From positions 434,001 through 498,000 of the forward strand of contig JAWNZC010000106.1 of assembly GCA_035771165.1 (NCBI GenBank): DNA of 64,000 nucleotides, written 5' to 3'. Under the pieces are notes generated by a model. The model had not been told where the DNA came from. It did no database searches and saw only the letters and a list, made by a program, of their open reading frames with translations. Shown one piece after another: positions 22,316-32,202 of the stretch. The stretch comes from Paragorgia papillata (Eukaryota; Cnidaria; Anthozoa; Scleralcyonacea; Coralliidae). The position numbers were made by a program, and so were the translations under genes. Positions within the stretch are counted from its first letter, which is position 1, and each line of letters opens with the position of its first letter.

Positions 22316-22739
22316 ACTTGTCTTGGTTGAAATTTCTTAAGATAACATGGTATTCGACCAGACTTTCATAACACAATCTTTGAATGTCATAGAACAATCG
22401 TATCGTTTTAGTTTTCCTATATGCCCAGAATAAAGACAAATAATTGTTTTCAAACTTTTGTATTGTACAGCCAAAAAACTCAGGATGTTTACTGCCTACA
22501 TTTCCCCAACTCATATCTCGCCAAAACGAAGACAAACATATGGCTATATTTTATATCAAAATGAAGCTTACCTTCTACCCTTTCCAATGGCGAAATCAAA
22601 TCCATGTCATGTGGTCATCTGTTGGCTCTAGTCTCCTCCAAACGACTGCCTCGCGCGGATGCGGACTATGACGCTTTGCGGGCAGTTGCGGGTTAATAGC
22701 ATTTATTTAAAAACGCGGGCGGTGGCGGAAATAGCTAAT

Positions 22740-23145
22740 TAAATTCCCAGTGTGAACCTGTCAAAACGCAACTTATCGAACAGGAAGTTACCAAAGCTTT
22801 GTACTGTAACTCTGAAGTCCTTTACCAGGCAGCTGGATCAGTTGCTATGACGGCATTTGATATTGGACTAGCCATGGGAGGACCCGAAGCTATTGCTGAA
22901 AGTTTTTATAGTGTCATGGATACACAGCGGCAATATGGCGGCCAGAGTCATGGGTCCCTGGAAGAAAGAACGTTCCTTGATTGGTCTACTTCAAATGTCA
23001 TGCAAGCTGAGGAGGTGATAAGACGTGCTGCCTTATTGTATCTGGATGGAAACAAAGAGGAACGTCTTTCGCGGCACAGGGTGGGAACCTTACGGAAGAC
23101 CAGTCAAGGGTCGTACAAACCTAGCAAAGTATTGACAAAGCCAAC
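22740..23145 (+). pseudogene. Transposase-like gene fragment
   Basis: One open frame: TQLIEQEVTKALYCNSEVLY, SVAMTAFDIGLAMGGPEAIA, ESFYSVMDTQRQYGGQSHGS, LEERTFLDWSTSNVMQAEEV, then LLYLDGNKEERLSRHRVGTL. It ends in (TA)n. The conserved-looking run and lack of a start suggest an internal exon or a 5'/3'-truncated copy of the same gene family as 15.2-17.9 kb. Function unknown; a transposase relative is inferred. Confidence 0.4.
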
Positions 23146-23147
23146 TG

Positions 23148-23235
23148 AAGTATATATATATATATATATATATAGACAAAGTATTGACAAAGCTAACTTT
23201 GATTAAGTTGAACTATAATCGACAAAGCCAACTGA

Positions 23236-23270
<35 letters not shown>
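23148..23270. repeat. (TA)n microsatellites flanking a 45-bp duplicated spacer
   Basis: Two (TA)n tracts (about 23150-23175 and 23239-23269). Each is preceded by the similar phrase GACAAAGCCAACTGA. Confidence 0.8.
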
Positions 23271-23271
<1 letters not shown>

Positions 23272-23465
23272 TACCCTTGTGGAAGTTTGAGCACTCTGGG
23301 CCCATGCGCACTTCACGCTATCTGAATGTATTTCACCGACGCTGTCCCACATGCGGTTGTCACCGACGATCGCATGTGTATAAGTAATTGATGAAATTCA
23401 TTCAGATTGTTCCAAGCTACACTGATGAGCTGTTGTACAGCGAAACACCGTGTCTGTATATCATA
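23271..23465 (-). repeat. Dispersed repeat R1, copy 1 (Penelope-like 3' end?)
   Basis: About 195 bp shared in inverted orientation with 25349-25550 and, in part, with 26085-26200. The conserved core is CTGATGAGCTGTTGTACAGC followed by GAAACACCGTGTCTGTA, next to (TA)n. The TGATGA...GAAAC layout resembles the 3' ends of Penelope-like elements seen at 26.01 and 47.4 kb. Confidence 0.7.
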
Positions 23466-23561
23466 TGATATATATATTATATTATATATATATATATTAT
23501 ATTATATATATATTATATTATATTATATATATATATATTATATTATATATATATATATATA
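23466..23561. repeat. (TA)n / (TATAT)n microsatellite
   Basis: Pure A/T low-complexity tract into which the mariner-type element is inserted at a TA. Confidence 0.9.
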
Positions 23562-24579
23562 CCGGGTGGCGCAAAAAAATGTTCCCCCTCTTTGACACAT
23601 TGTAATTAAAAAACTGAAAAAGCTATCTTATACAAATAAAATTTATTGAACGTAGTTATGTCTAACTTAAATTTTGATGTATGCCTTGCACATTTCTATA
23701 AAATATAAGCCGAGATATAGGCGTTTACACTCAATGTAGCGTTTTTGGAAGAAGCGACAAATGGCAAAAATGGTCTATTAATTTGCATTATGGTAATAAA
23801 ATGGTAGAAACACGCAAAAGTAAGAACAAATATTTGTCAGCGTCGTCCGATAAATTCTCATTCATTAGGAAATGCATGCCCATCAACCTCAATACAACGT
23901 CTTGCGCGGGAAAGCATGCAGTCGAACGCATTTTCGATCATTTCCTGCTCCAAGTTGTTACACGCCATAATAATCGCTTCTCGAAGCTCTCTCAAATTGC
24001 TTGGCTGTTGCTGAGTAGGCACGTTCCAAATTTGATCTTTTAAATATCCCCAAAGAAATAAATCACACACGGTCAAGTCAGGGGAGCGTGGAGGCCAGGG
24101 CCAATCGCCGCGTTTACTCATGAGCCGATCTGGAAATTGGCCACGGAGATAGCGTATGGTTGCATTGCTCGTGTGAGAAGGAGCTCCATCTTGTTGCCAA
24201 TTTATTCGAACGATGAGCAGTATTATTGGTATCTTTAAAAGATACTTCTAATGCATTATTCTTCTAATCTTTAAACATGTAAACACCGCATATCTGAAAA
24301 AACCCACTTTACTTTAGATTGTTTGTCAACACCTATCGTGCAATTTGCAAACAACCTCGTTGAGTCGCCATTTTTGCCATTTGTCTCTTCTTCCAAAAAT
24401 GCAACCTTGAGTTTAAACGCCTATATCTCGGCTAATATTTTATAGAAATGTGCAAGGCATACATCAAAATTTAAGTTATACATAACTACGTTCAATAAAT
24501 TTTATTTGTATAAGATAGCTTTTTCAGTTTTTTAATTACAATGAGTCAAAGAGGGGGAACCTTTTTTTGCGCCACCCGG
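23562..24579 (-). mobile_element. Tc1/mariner-type element with 212-bp TIRs
   Basis: Both ends read CCGGGTGGCGCAAAAAAA inward and continue as inverted repeats for about 212 bp (23562-23773 and 24368-24579). TA lies at both edges (23560-23561 and 24580-24581). The 1018-bp copy keeps only the C-terminal part of its transposase, so it is an internally deleted derivative. Confidence 0.9.
23858..24213 (-). pseudogene. Mariner-type transposase C-terminal fragment
   Basis: The minus-strand frame reads NWQQDGAPSHTSNATIRYLR, then DWPWPPRSPDLTVCDLFLWG and YLKDQIWNVPTQQQPSNLRE. QQDGAPSH holds the second catalytic Asp and RSPDL the third, with about 36 residues between them by my count; classical mariners have 34. 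The first Asp and the DNA-binding domain are deleted. The DDD enzyme would cut the ends of this element; only the last third is left here. Confidence 0.85.
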
Positions 24580-24581
24580 TA

Positions 24582-24588
24582 TATATTA

Positions 24589-24626
<38 letters not shown>

Positions 24627-24854
24627 GATGTAATATATCATACACGAGGAGGAGTGTTTCATCAGGATATCCAAACACTGAGACGTTTGTTGAAAACCGA
24701 GGCGATATAGCATCTCAAACAAATCAGTATTTTAAGAGAAAATCAAGATGAAAGTTTGCTTAATTTATGTAATTTCTTCCTCCGATATCCAAACCACCGA
24801 CACGGTACTGATTTCCTTTGTCTTTTCTTCATGAATTATTAATGAGTTTGAGAT

Positions 24855-24860
<6 letters not shown>
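24582..24860. repeat. (TA)n plus dispersed repeat R2, copy 1
   Basis: After a short (TA)n tract, 24640-24720 holds GAGTGTTTCATCAGGATATC and CAAACACTGAGACG, also found in the hairpin at 38.8 kb. 24740-24860 (GATGAAAGTTTGCTTAATTT to TTCATGAATTATTAATGAGT) recurs at 43.1-43.2 kb and partly at 50.5 kb. Confidence 0.65.
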
Positions 24861-25345
<485 letters not shown>

Positions 25346-25675
25346 GTTCAATCTACAGACACGGTGTTTCGCTGTACAACAGCTCATCAGTGTAGCTTGG
25401 AACAATCTGAATGAATTTCGTCAATTACTTATACACATGCGATTGTCGGTGACAACCGCATGTGGGACAGCATCGGTGAAGTACATTCAGATAGCGTGAA
25501 GTGCGCATGGGCCCAGAGTGCTCAAACTTCCACAAGGGTAGTGAGCGTTGCATTATCGCTAATAGGTACCCACGGCAACTTCACAGAGTGCTCAACAACA
25601 CCGAAGTGAAGGAGCGTATATATACATATATATATACATATATATATATATATACATATATATATACATATATAA
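25346..25675 (+). repeat. Dispersed repeat R1, copy 2
   Basis: Inverted relative to 23271-23465. It begins TCTACAGACACGGTGTTTCG and extends about 80 bp further than copy 1 before another (TATACA)n tract at 25618-25672. Together with copy 1 it encloses the mariner element and the (TA)n block. Confidence 0.7.
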
Positions 25676-26060
25676 TGAGACGGAACTTTCGAAATACATT
25701 TGGAATCTAAAAGAGAAAAAACCAAAGTTTCGACATAACCTGGTCTATACTAAAACACTCAATTTCTTACACGGGAGGATCAAAAAGATGCAATTTATGT
25801 TTGGACGAAAAACTTTTCATCATGAAGGCAGACAAACAACTTTTACTAAACAAAAGATCAGAAATAGTTTAGACCTGTCGGCACAAAAACAGATTTCGGA
25901 TCAACAACCTAAACAATCAAAGGAATGCGCGCAACGTTTCGACGCCCACACCCACGCCCCAACCAACCCATTTAAGCAGCCCACTAACCGATATTTTTCA
26001 GTCGCCTGATGATCCCGTTTAGGGTGAAACCTCTGGTAGCGAAGACTTCAAGGTAAAACT
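25676..26060 (+). pseudogene. Penelope-like GIY-YIG C-terminal fragment and 3' end
   Basis: The plus frame reads ETELSKYIWNLKEKKPKFRH in part with an altered start, then SLDL after degenerate MQFMFGRKTFHHEGRQTTFT. The intact family motif is TELSKxIWxLKxxN followed by RCNLCLxEK and LLNKR, at the C-terminal end of RT/GIY-YIG elements (recalled). The Cys residues of that motif are mutated here. Downstream, 26006-26060 holds CCTGATGATCCCGTTTAGGG with GTGAAACCTCTGGTAGCGAA, a typical 3' terminal layout of these elements, matched by 47.4 kb. Dead copy. Confidence 0.65.
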
Positions 26061-26084
26061 ATACTTCATACTTTGTATATATAT

Positions 26085-26365
<281 letters not shown>

Positions 26366-27033
26366 TCGCGGTTGACCGTATCAAAGGCCTTGGTTAGGTC
26401 TATGAAGACAGCGTGGAGTGCACGATTTTGCTCGATGCACTTTTGATGCAGTTGGCGAGCCGTAAAGAGAATATCGATGGTACTGCGTGCAGCTATGAAT
26501 CCGCATTGAGACTCAGACACAGTGTCCAGGAAGTTTGTTACAATCCTTGCTTGGATAATCTTCGCGAGGACTTTTCCGGCTACTGCTAAGAGCGATATTC
26601 CCCGATGGTTACCATACTCCGATCTGCAGCCCTTGCTCTTATAGATGGTTATGATGGTAGCAGCCTTGAGCTGCTGAGGAACGATCTCTTCGTCCCATAT
26701 TCTGGTGAATAGGTCGAGCAGCTTGATAGCAAGCTTACTTCCACCATATTTCGACACCTTAGGTGGTATGCCGTGTTTGCCAGCTGCTTTACCGTTTGGC
26801 AGGATTTTGATGGCTTTCATAACCTCGTCCAGAGTGGGAGGATCGCCAGCGGATTCGACTATTCTCCGACTTGTCATGGATGACACCGAGTGATCGTTTA
26901 CCGTGGAAGGGCGGTTTAGCAATTCACTGAAGTGCTCCTGCCATCTCTCCAGGACATCCTGCTGGTCGGTGAGAAGTTTATTACCATCAGCTGTTTCGAG
27001 CGACGCGAATCCAGTTCGTCTAGGGCCATACAC
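26366..27033 (-). pseudogene. RTE-type LINE reverse transcriptase fragment
   Basis: The minus-strand frame reads VLERWQEHFSELLNRPSTVN, DEVMKAIKILPNGKAAGKHG, QLKAATIITIYKSKGCRSEY with GNHRGISLLAVAGKVLAKII, SQCGFIAARSTIDILFTARQ, and HAVFIDLTKAFDTVNREALY. This pattern is of the RTE/BovB-like endonuclease-RT class. It stops at the (TA)n tract before the catalytic YADD block and has no endonuclease, so it is an internal fragment. The frame itself is uninterrupted for 220 codons. The canonical GxDGIPxE is changed to GKHGIPPK. Confidence 0.75.
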
Positions 27034-27380
27034 TTCGTTGACAAGCTTATGCCAAGAACAACGTTGACGTTGTAAGTGTTCCCATGCATATTGAAGTTAA
27101 TTTTAAATAGCGTCTGTATCACTGTATGTACAGGGTCAATTAACATGTTTCTTTTCCTTGCATAGAATAGGTTATAAATAGAATAAAGAGTGACAAATTC
27201 TGAACGTTTAATATATTTCAAACAATGGGCAGGAAGATGGATCAACAAAAACAACTAAGCATATATTTGAGTCAGCCTAAAAAAAAATTAACAATAGTTA
27301 GGTTTAAACACACAACATGCAAGAAACTGCGAGACACTGTCAAATAGACAAGTAGTCTATTCATTTTGTCGACTACAAAA
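27034..27380. other. AT-rich spacer, no supported gene
   Basis: Separates the RTE fragment from the hAT C-terminal segment. A CAGGGTC at 27131 was considered as a hAT terminus and not accepted. Confidence 0.4.
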
Positions 27381-27576
27381 CTATTGCCGTTGAAATACGA
27401 CTTTGCGTGCCTTCTGTAAGGCAAACGTATGGATTATTTCAGTAAAATGTAAACCGCGCAGTATGTCAGACTCTAGGCTCATGATAGTAAGGCGGGTCTG
27501 GCCCATAGTAGTGCGCATCGAGTTCTTAATCAGTTTAAGCTTCGAAAAGGATCGCTCGCCAGTACAATTCGCAACC
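27381..27576 (-). pseudogene. hAT transposase, C-terminal part (downstream half)
   Basis: The minus frame after the C-run reads VANCTGERSFSKLKLIKNSM, RTTMGQTRLTIMSLESDILR and ends KARKVVFQRQ. This is the hAT C-terminal dimerisation region of TTF/DUF4371-type transposases (ERSFSKLKLIK is its signature). It continues the frame that breaks off at 35289: the upstream half ends KIYLTLM and this half starts VANCTG, with the insertion exactly at the joint. Original function: dimerisation and catalysis of a cut-and-paste transposase. Confidence 0.85.
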
Positions 27577-27599
27577 ATTAAGGGGGGGGGGGGGGGGGG

Positions 27600-27725
27600 A
27601 ATAGGGGTACCCAAATCCGACAATCCGATCGATTTTGTTGTCAAATCCGAAAATCCGTTAGATTTTTTGGTAAAATCCGGATCCGTAGTTATTTTTTTTT
27701 TGAAATTTCTGAATCCGCAAAAGTC
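27600..27725. repeat. Left subterminal ATCCG repeats of the 7.7-kb element
   Basis: Seven ATCCG motifs, mostly in A-rich context (AAATCCGA, AAATCCGTT, AATCCGCAA). They are likely protein-binding or structural repeats of the element end (inference). Confidence 0.75.
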
Positions 27726-27981
27726 GCGTAAATTTCATTTCAACACGTTGGTAATTACTCATTTGAACTTGTTTTGACTTGTCTGTGAGGAACATTTCTT
27801 TCCCTCTGGTAACTGGCCGGCATTGATAGATCGTAAATTATTATAAGATTGCTAATAATCATGCCAGATGAATGGCCATGGATAGATAGATGAATGGGTC
27901 GATCGAGCCATTAGCAATTTTTATTTAGTCAATTTAGTAAAAAAACATACTGCCTACAAAGACGGAGTACCTTTAAGCCCT

Positions 27982-30900
27982 TTAAGACATGATTCTTCTA
28001 TTGATTCTCACTTGTCTTCCGAATCGTGTTGTCCTGCCAACCAAGAATGTGGATGCTTGGTGAATTTCTGGTACATAGTGTCCTGCTTCCTGATCTACTT
28101 CCTCGTCGCTCTCATCCTCGTCTGAACTAGAGTCAAACTCTAACACTTCCTCACTAGATTGACTGTTGACAATAACATCAGCTGCTGCCTCAGACAAGGG
28201 GAAGTCTATTCTGTCCGAAACCTGTAGCTTCCTTTGGTACAGAAGTTCTGGCACGGTTCCATGCCTTGCCATGGTGGTTTCTTGGCGAGTGGTTCTCTGT
28301 CTCACCGCAGAGCCATAGGTTAAAGTGTAATCACGCATTTCTGCTATTTCCTTGTCAGACAGTTTCACATTAGGAAGTGGGGTGATACGCATGGGAGATT
28401 TCCAAGAGAAGTATGATGTTCTGGGTCTGGGTACCAAGAACCCTTCTCGTTGGTGTGGTGGTAAAATGTTGCTGACGATAGCCGTTTCGTGCTTTCTTTG
28501 ATGGTATTCCCGAGCTCTCTACAGTACTCTCTCTTGGAGAGCAACGGATGTTTGATGTGACTTGTGGAATGCAAATGTTCAACATCCAAGAGTCATGCAG
28601 CTTAGGAGATTAGTGTCACCAAAGGATACATTGGAAAGTAAGGATTCCATCCTACCTAGGGCCCAGTGTATAATATCGACAGACTGCATGGTTGCAGCAG
28701 AAACCATTCCCTGGGGACCATTCAACCTTACATCTGACAGACCTTCTATTGAACGCACAGAACTCTCATACAGCAGAAGGATGTCCTTGCACTGGCGCAC
28801 TTTTTCCACTGATTCTTGCAAGGTTCTTGGTGGCATACGCTGGCCCTTCCTATGCACTGATAAAGCATCGCACAGTTTGCCGAGGGCGCTTAAAAACTTA
28901 GCCATCTGAGACAACGGTGTTAAAACTTTGAGAGAATTTGACTGAGCATCGCAAACATGAACTACATTGTCAAATTCGACACAGATGCCCATTGCCTGTT
29001 TGAATTGGCATTCTGCCACTGGGCCATCTTGACATCCTTCTACATCCTTGCCAGCAAACACCTGGACACTGTCATCTGCATCAACTTTATAAATCCGTGC
29101 GGTCACTTGATCACTAAACAGTGCACCTCTCTGGAAAGGGACAATTGTGCACTTTGACTCGCGAGATTGGTAGACCATTCGACTCACTTTGGATTCAAGA
29201 TTCAATGCTGTTATGCCTTCGTTGTGAGAGATAAAAAGCCGGTTGCCGCTAACACAAAGACTAGAAACACATCCCCATCCCTCTTCGAAGTCGATGACAT
29301 TCTGGGAAAGTGTAGAGCATACTCCATATCCATCATACTGAAGTTGGGTGCTTAGTACCTTGCTCGTGCTGTCTTGGGCGATAAACACTAGCTCTCGGTC
29401 GACAAGCCCGATTGACTGGATGTGAGCCTGGATAGACTTGTCGTCAAAGTTCACTTGATGTCTATCGTGCCCTTTGGATTTATACTCTTCCTCCTTCTTC
29501 TTAAGATACTGTCCGGCCCTTGTACGGATTGTGGCCAGTGTTCCGGTTAGGGTGAAATTAAAACGCTCTTTGAGAGTATTCCAATTCTTAGTTGACGTGA
29601 TTTTTCCAGTATCCAGAAAGCAGCTACTCTTCTCAAGCTCAACTATCAAAACAGACCTGTCAGGGGAGGTCAGAAATGCGACGTCATTCTCACAGTGCAC
29701 TTGTGTGCACTTTAGGTTTTTGTTGACAACACTTATTTTGTCAACAGGGCTATGTAAACGAGCACGATACAGCGTCGACGTCGCAAGTTTACTGTCCCAC
29801 GACAAAAACAGTAGCCAACCAAACTTAGCAAGAGATACACTAATCGGAGACGGAAACATGCCCAACCGGTTGTTCTCCGTGTACTTATCTAGCTCTGGAA
29901 TGATGGTATGACACACGTAGCCGATGTTTGACAGAAAGGATGCAAGTGAATCGCTGCACAGGGTCAAAACCGCTGTAGGATCTTGACGGTCCTTGTTTTT
30001 CACGTGGTCATTACGCGGTATTAGCTTTCTCATCTTTGCCATAGTAGTGCACGTAGAGCGATTTTGCAAGGTCCGCAACAAGGCAATGTTACTGCACTCG
30101 TTATTTAGCTTCAGCCACCAATTACAGAATGAAGCCTTCAAACTTTTTCCCACATGGGGACAGTCCAGGAGAACAGAAACGATCGAAACGTTAGGGTCTA
30201 TCGTACCCTCCTCTATGCTCTTTCTAATCATCCCGAAGGCATCCTTGTTTCCCGTCTCACAATCAGATATTACAACAAAAACAGCCCTCTTCACACAAAC
30301 TTGGTTTTGCTCAACACACGATGTACAAGCACGTAGAGCTGGGTGGTGGCTAACCTGACCACTTGATTTACAATTTCGCATACAACCTCTCCGTCATAAC
30401 ATGCTTGACAAAAACTCTCGCACTGTTCGTAGCACTTTCTCAGTATATGTTTTCTAGAAAAATATTTTTTCAGGCAAGACTCGCAAGTTTGCAAGATTTT
30501 TACTTGCTCTACAAACATATCGTGGCACGAAACTGCAGTTTTCCCAGAGCTCGTGGAGTATTCAACTGCACAGGGCAGACTACATTTGTTGTCAAGACAG
30601 GTAACAGAAGAAACTATGGCCTCGGTGATAAGATTAGCTTTTAAAAAATCCGTATCTGGTTTAGGGTTCTTTCTTACATGGTCAATGTCCATGTTAAATG
30701 TTAAGCCAACATTTTCCTTCAGCCTTTCATCAAATTCAATAGCTGGTTTAAGTGCAGTACCATCGTTAGCCAAACAGCACAGATACACAATTAATTCCTC
30801 TATTAATTGCAGTAGACCCAAACTTCTGCATGAGATTTATCTGTCCCAACGAAAGTGGCTTCCACACCCCTGGCTCATTAGTGTAACCAGCTTGATGTTT

Positions 30901-31545
30901 AAGGCAGGTTTTATACGAAGGCCCACCCAGGTTCAACCGTTTGTCATTGAGAGGGTTCAAATGGCTTCCCCTTCCTGCACCAATATTCATGGGGCCTCTA
31001 ATGAAACAAGTAACCTTCCGTCCCCCCAGATACGTTATAGAGTTAAAAAACTCTATAACATCTTTGTCATATTCATGCAAAGGATCGTAATGAATTCCAA
31101 GGACATCTTTTAGAAATTTATAGAGAATTCGTGACCTCTCAATTTTTCCTCTACGAATTAAATCGTTCAGCTTTATTGCTACAGGTTCAGCCATCTCAAT
31201 GCCATATAACAGAGAGGCATTGTCATCTTGATCAAAATCACTATCAACGCTGTCATCCTCTTCATTGGCAGAAGCGCATTCTGATTCAAAGTCTTCATTG
31301 CCCCCAATGCCTCCAAAATCACTATCAACTGATTGCTCACTTTCAATATCCTTATCACTCCAGTCAATATCACTTTCTATGCCTTCTATCGTACATTTAT
31401 TTCTATAAACACACAAGAAAAGACATGCCAAACGTTTAAATAAGAGTTTAGTAAGTTTCCAAGTATTAAAAAGTCCACAAACATTTAACTTTTTACAAAA
31501 ATTATGTATATGTTTAATATCTATATCAAATAGGCCCAAATACAA
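27982..31545 (-). pseudogene. Cys-rich, transposase-like protein gene with NHL-type segment
   Basis: Minus-strand frames joined by at least three frameshifts give about 1150 aa. (1) 31406-30825: acidic N-terminus, then GRRKVT-like EFFNSITYLGGRKVTCFIRG, GPSYKTCLKHQAGYT, GVWKPLSLGQINLMQKF. (2) 30821-30360: DERLKENVGLTFNMDIDHVR and Cys pairs (ILQTCESCLKK, ESFCQACYDGE). (3) 30381-28580: ACTSCVEQNQVCVKR, VFVVISDCETGNKDAF, VLLDCPHVGKSLKASFCNWW, LIPRNDHVKNKDRQDPTAVL, then an NHL-like repeat (AGKDVEGCQDG, CVEFDNVVHVCDAQSNSLKV). (4) 28589-27982: acidic DSSSDEDESDEE end. Two spaced Asp blocks suggest an RNase H-like catalytic core (inference). Upstream lies the element's other gene. Confidence 0.6.
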
Positions 31546-31683
31546 TATCTATTGACGTTATGAGCCTTATGATATAAAGTGTACAATGCTTTCGACAAGC
31601 AGACTAACAAAAAAATAAAAATAATTGTGGTTTGTGCGATCATAGAATACATAGAACTTGAAACTACAATTATAGTCCTAACA

Positions 31684-31941
31684 TCAATTGATTGTACCGG
31701 AAAAGATGGTGACTTGTCCATTTTCCTACAATCCTTTGCGGGCAGTGAACAAAAAGACTTCATAAAGATGAGAAGAAAAACTCCCAAAGGAAGGGGTGGA
31801 AAGCAAACTGCAGAATGGAAAAGCCCTCAATGACTTTGATCGTATTAATTACTATACCGAAGTTTATTCGTTTTTACAACTGATTTCCGAACGCAAAGGA
31901 TTGTAGGAAAATGGACAGCCGCCATCGGTACCGTCAATTGA
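31684..31941. mobile_element. MITE family 1, copy 2
   Basis: A 258-bp element with inverted ends of about 50 bp: TCAATTGATTGTACCGG... to TTTTCCTACAATCCTTTGCG on the left, matched by the right end. It lies between the two genes of the 7.7-kb transposon, so it inserted after or travelled with it. Confidence 0.85.
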
Positions 31942-32202
31942 GTTTTTGAATATATGCCATATAGCCCATATATATACGGCATATACTAATACTGTCCTCC
32001 ATTTCAGAGAATACCATTTACCACAATATAAGGCATATAACGCAACATTACGGTTTTAAATAGTGCAATGTAATGTACTATTCCAATCAATGTAATGTAC
32101 TATTCCAATCACTGAATGAAATAGAGACAAATACATGTACATGTACATGTAGCTCCCTATTTTAAATCAACATATGTAATGAAATTAAAAAAGTTGTTTT
32201 AT

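Noticed and set aside
27131..27145. CAGGGTC as the left terminus of the split hAT element
   Set aside because: Weak match to the candidate right terminus at 38396 and the flanking 8-mers (TGTATGTA / ATAATATC) do not agree.
28562..31833. Plus-strand ORFs over 28.5-31.8 kb
   Set aside because: Antisense shadows of the minus-strand gene of the 7.7-kb element or of the MITE.
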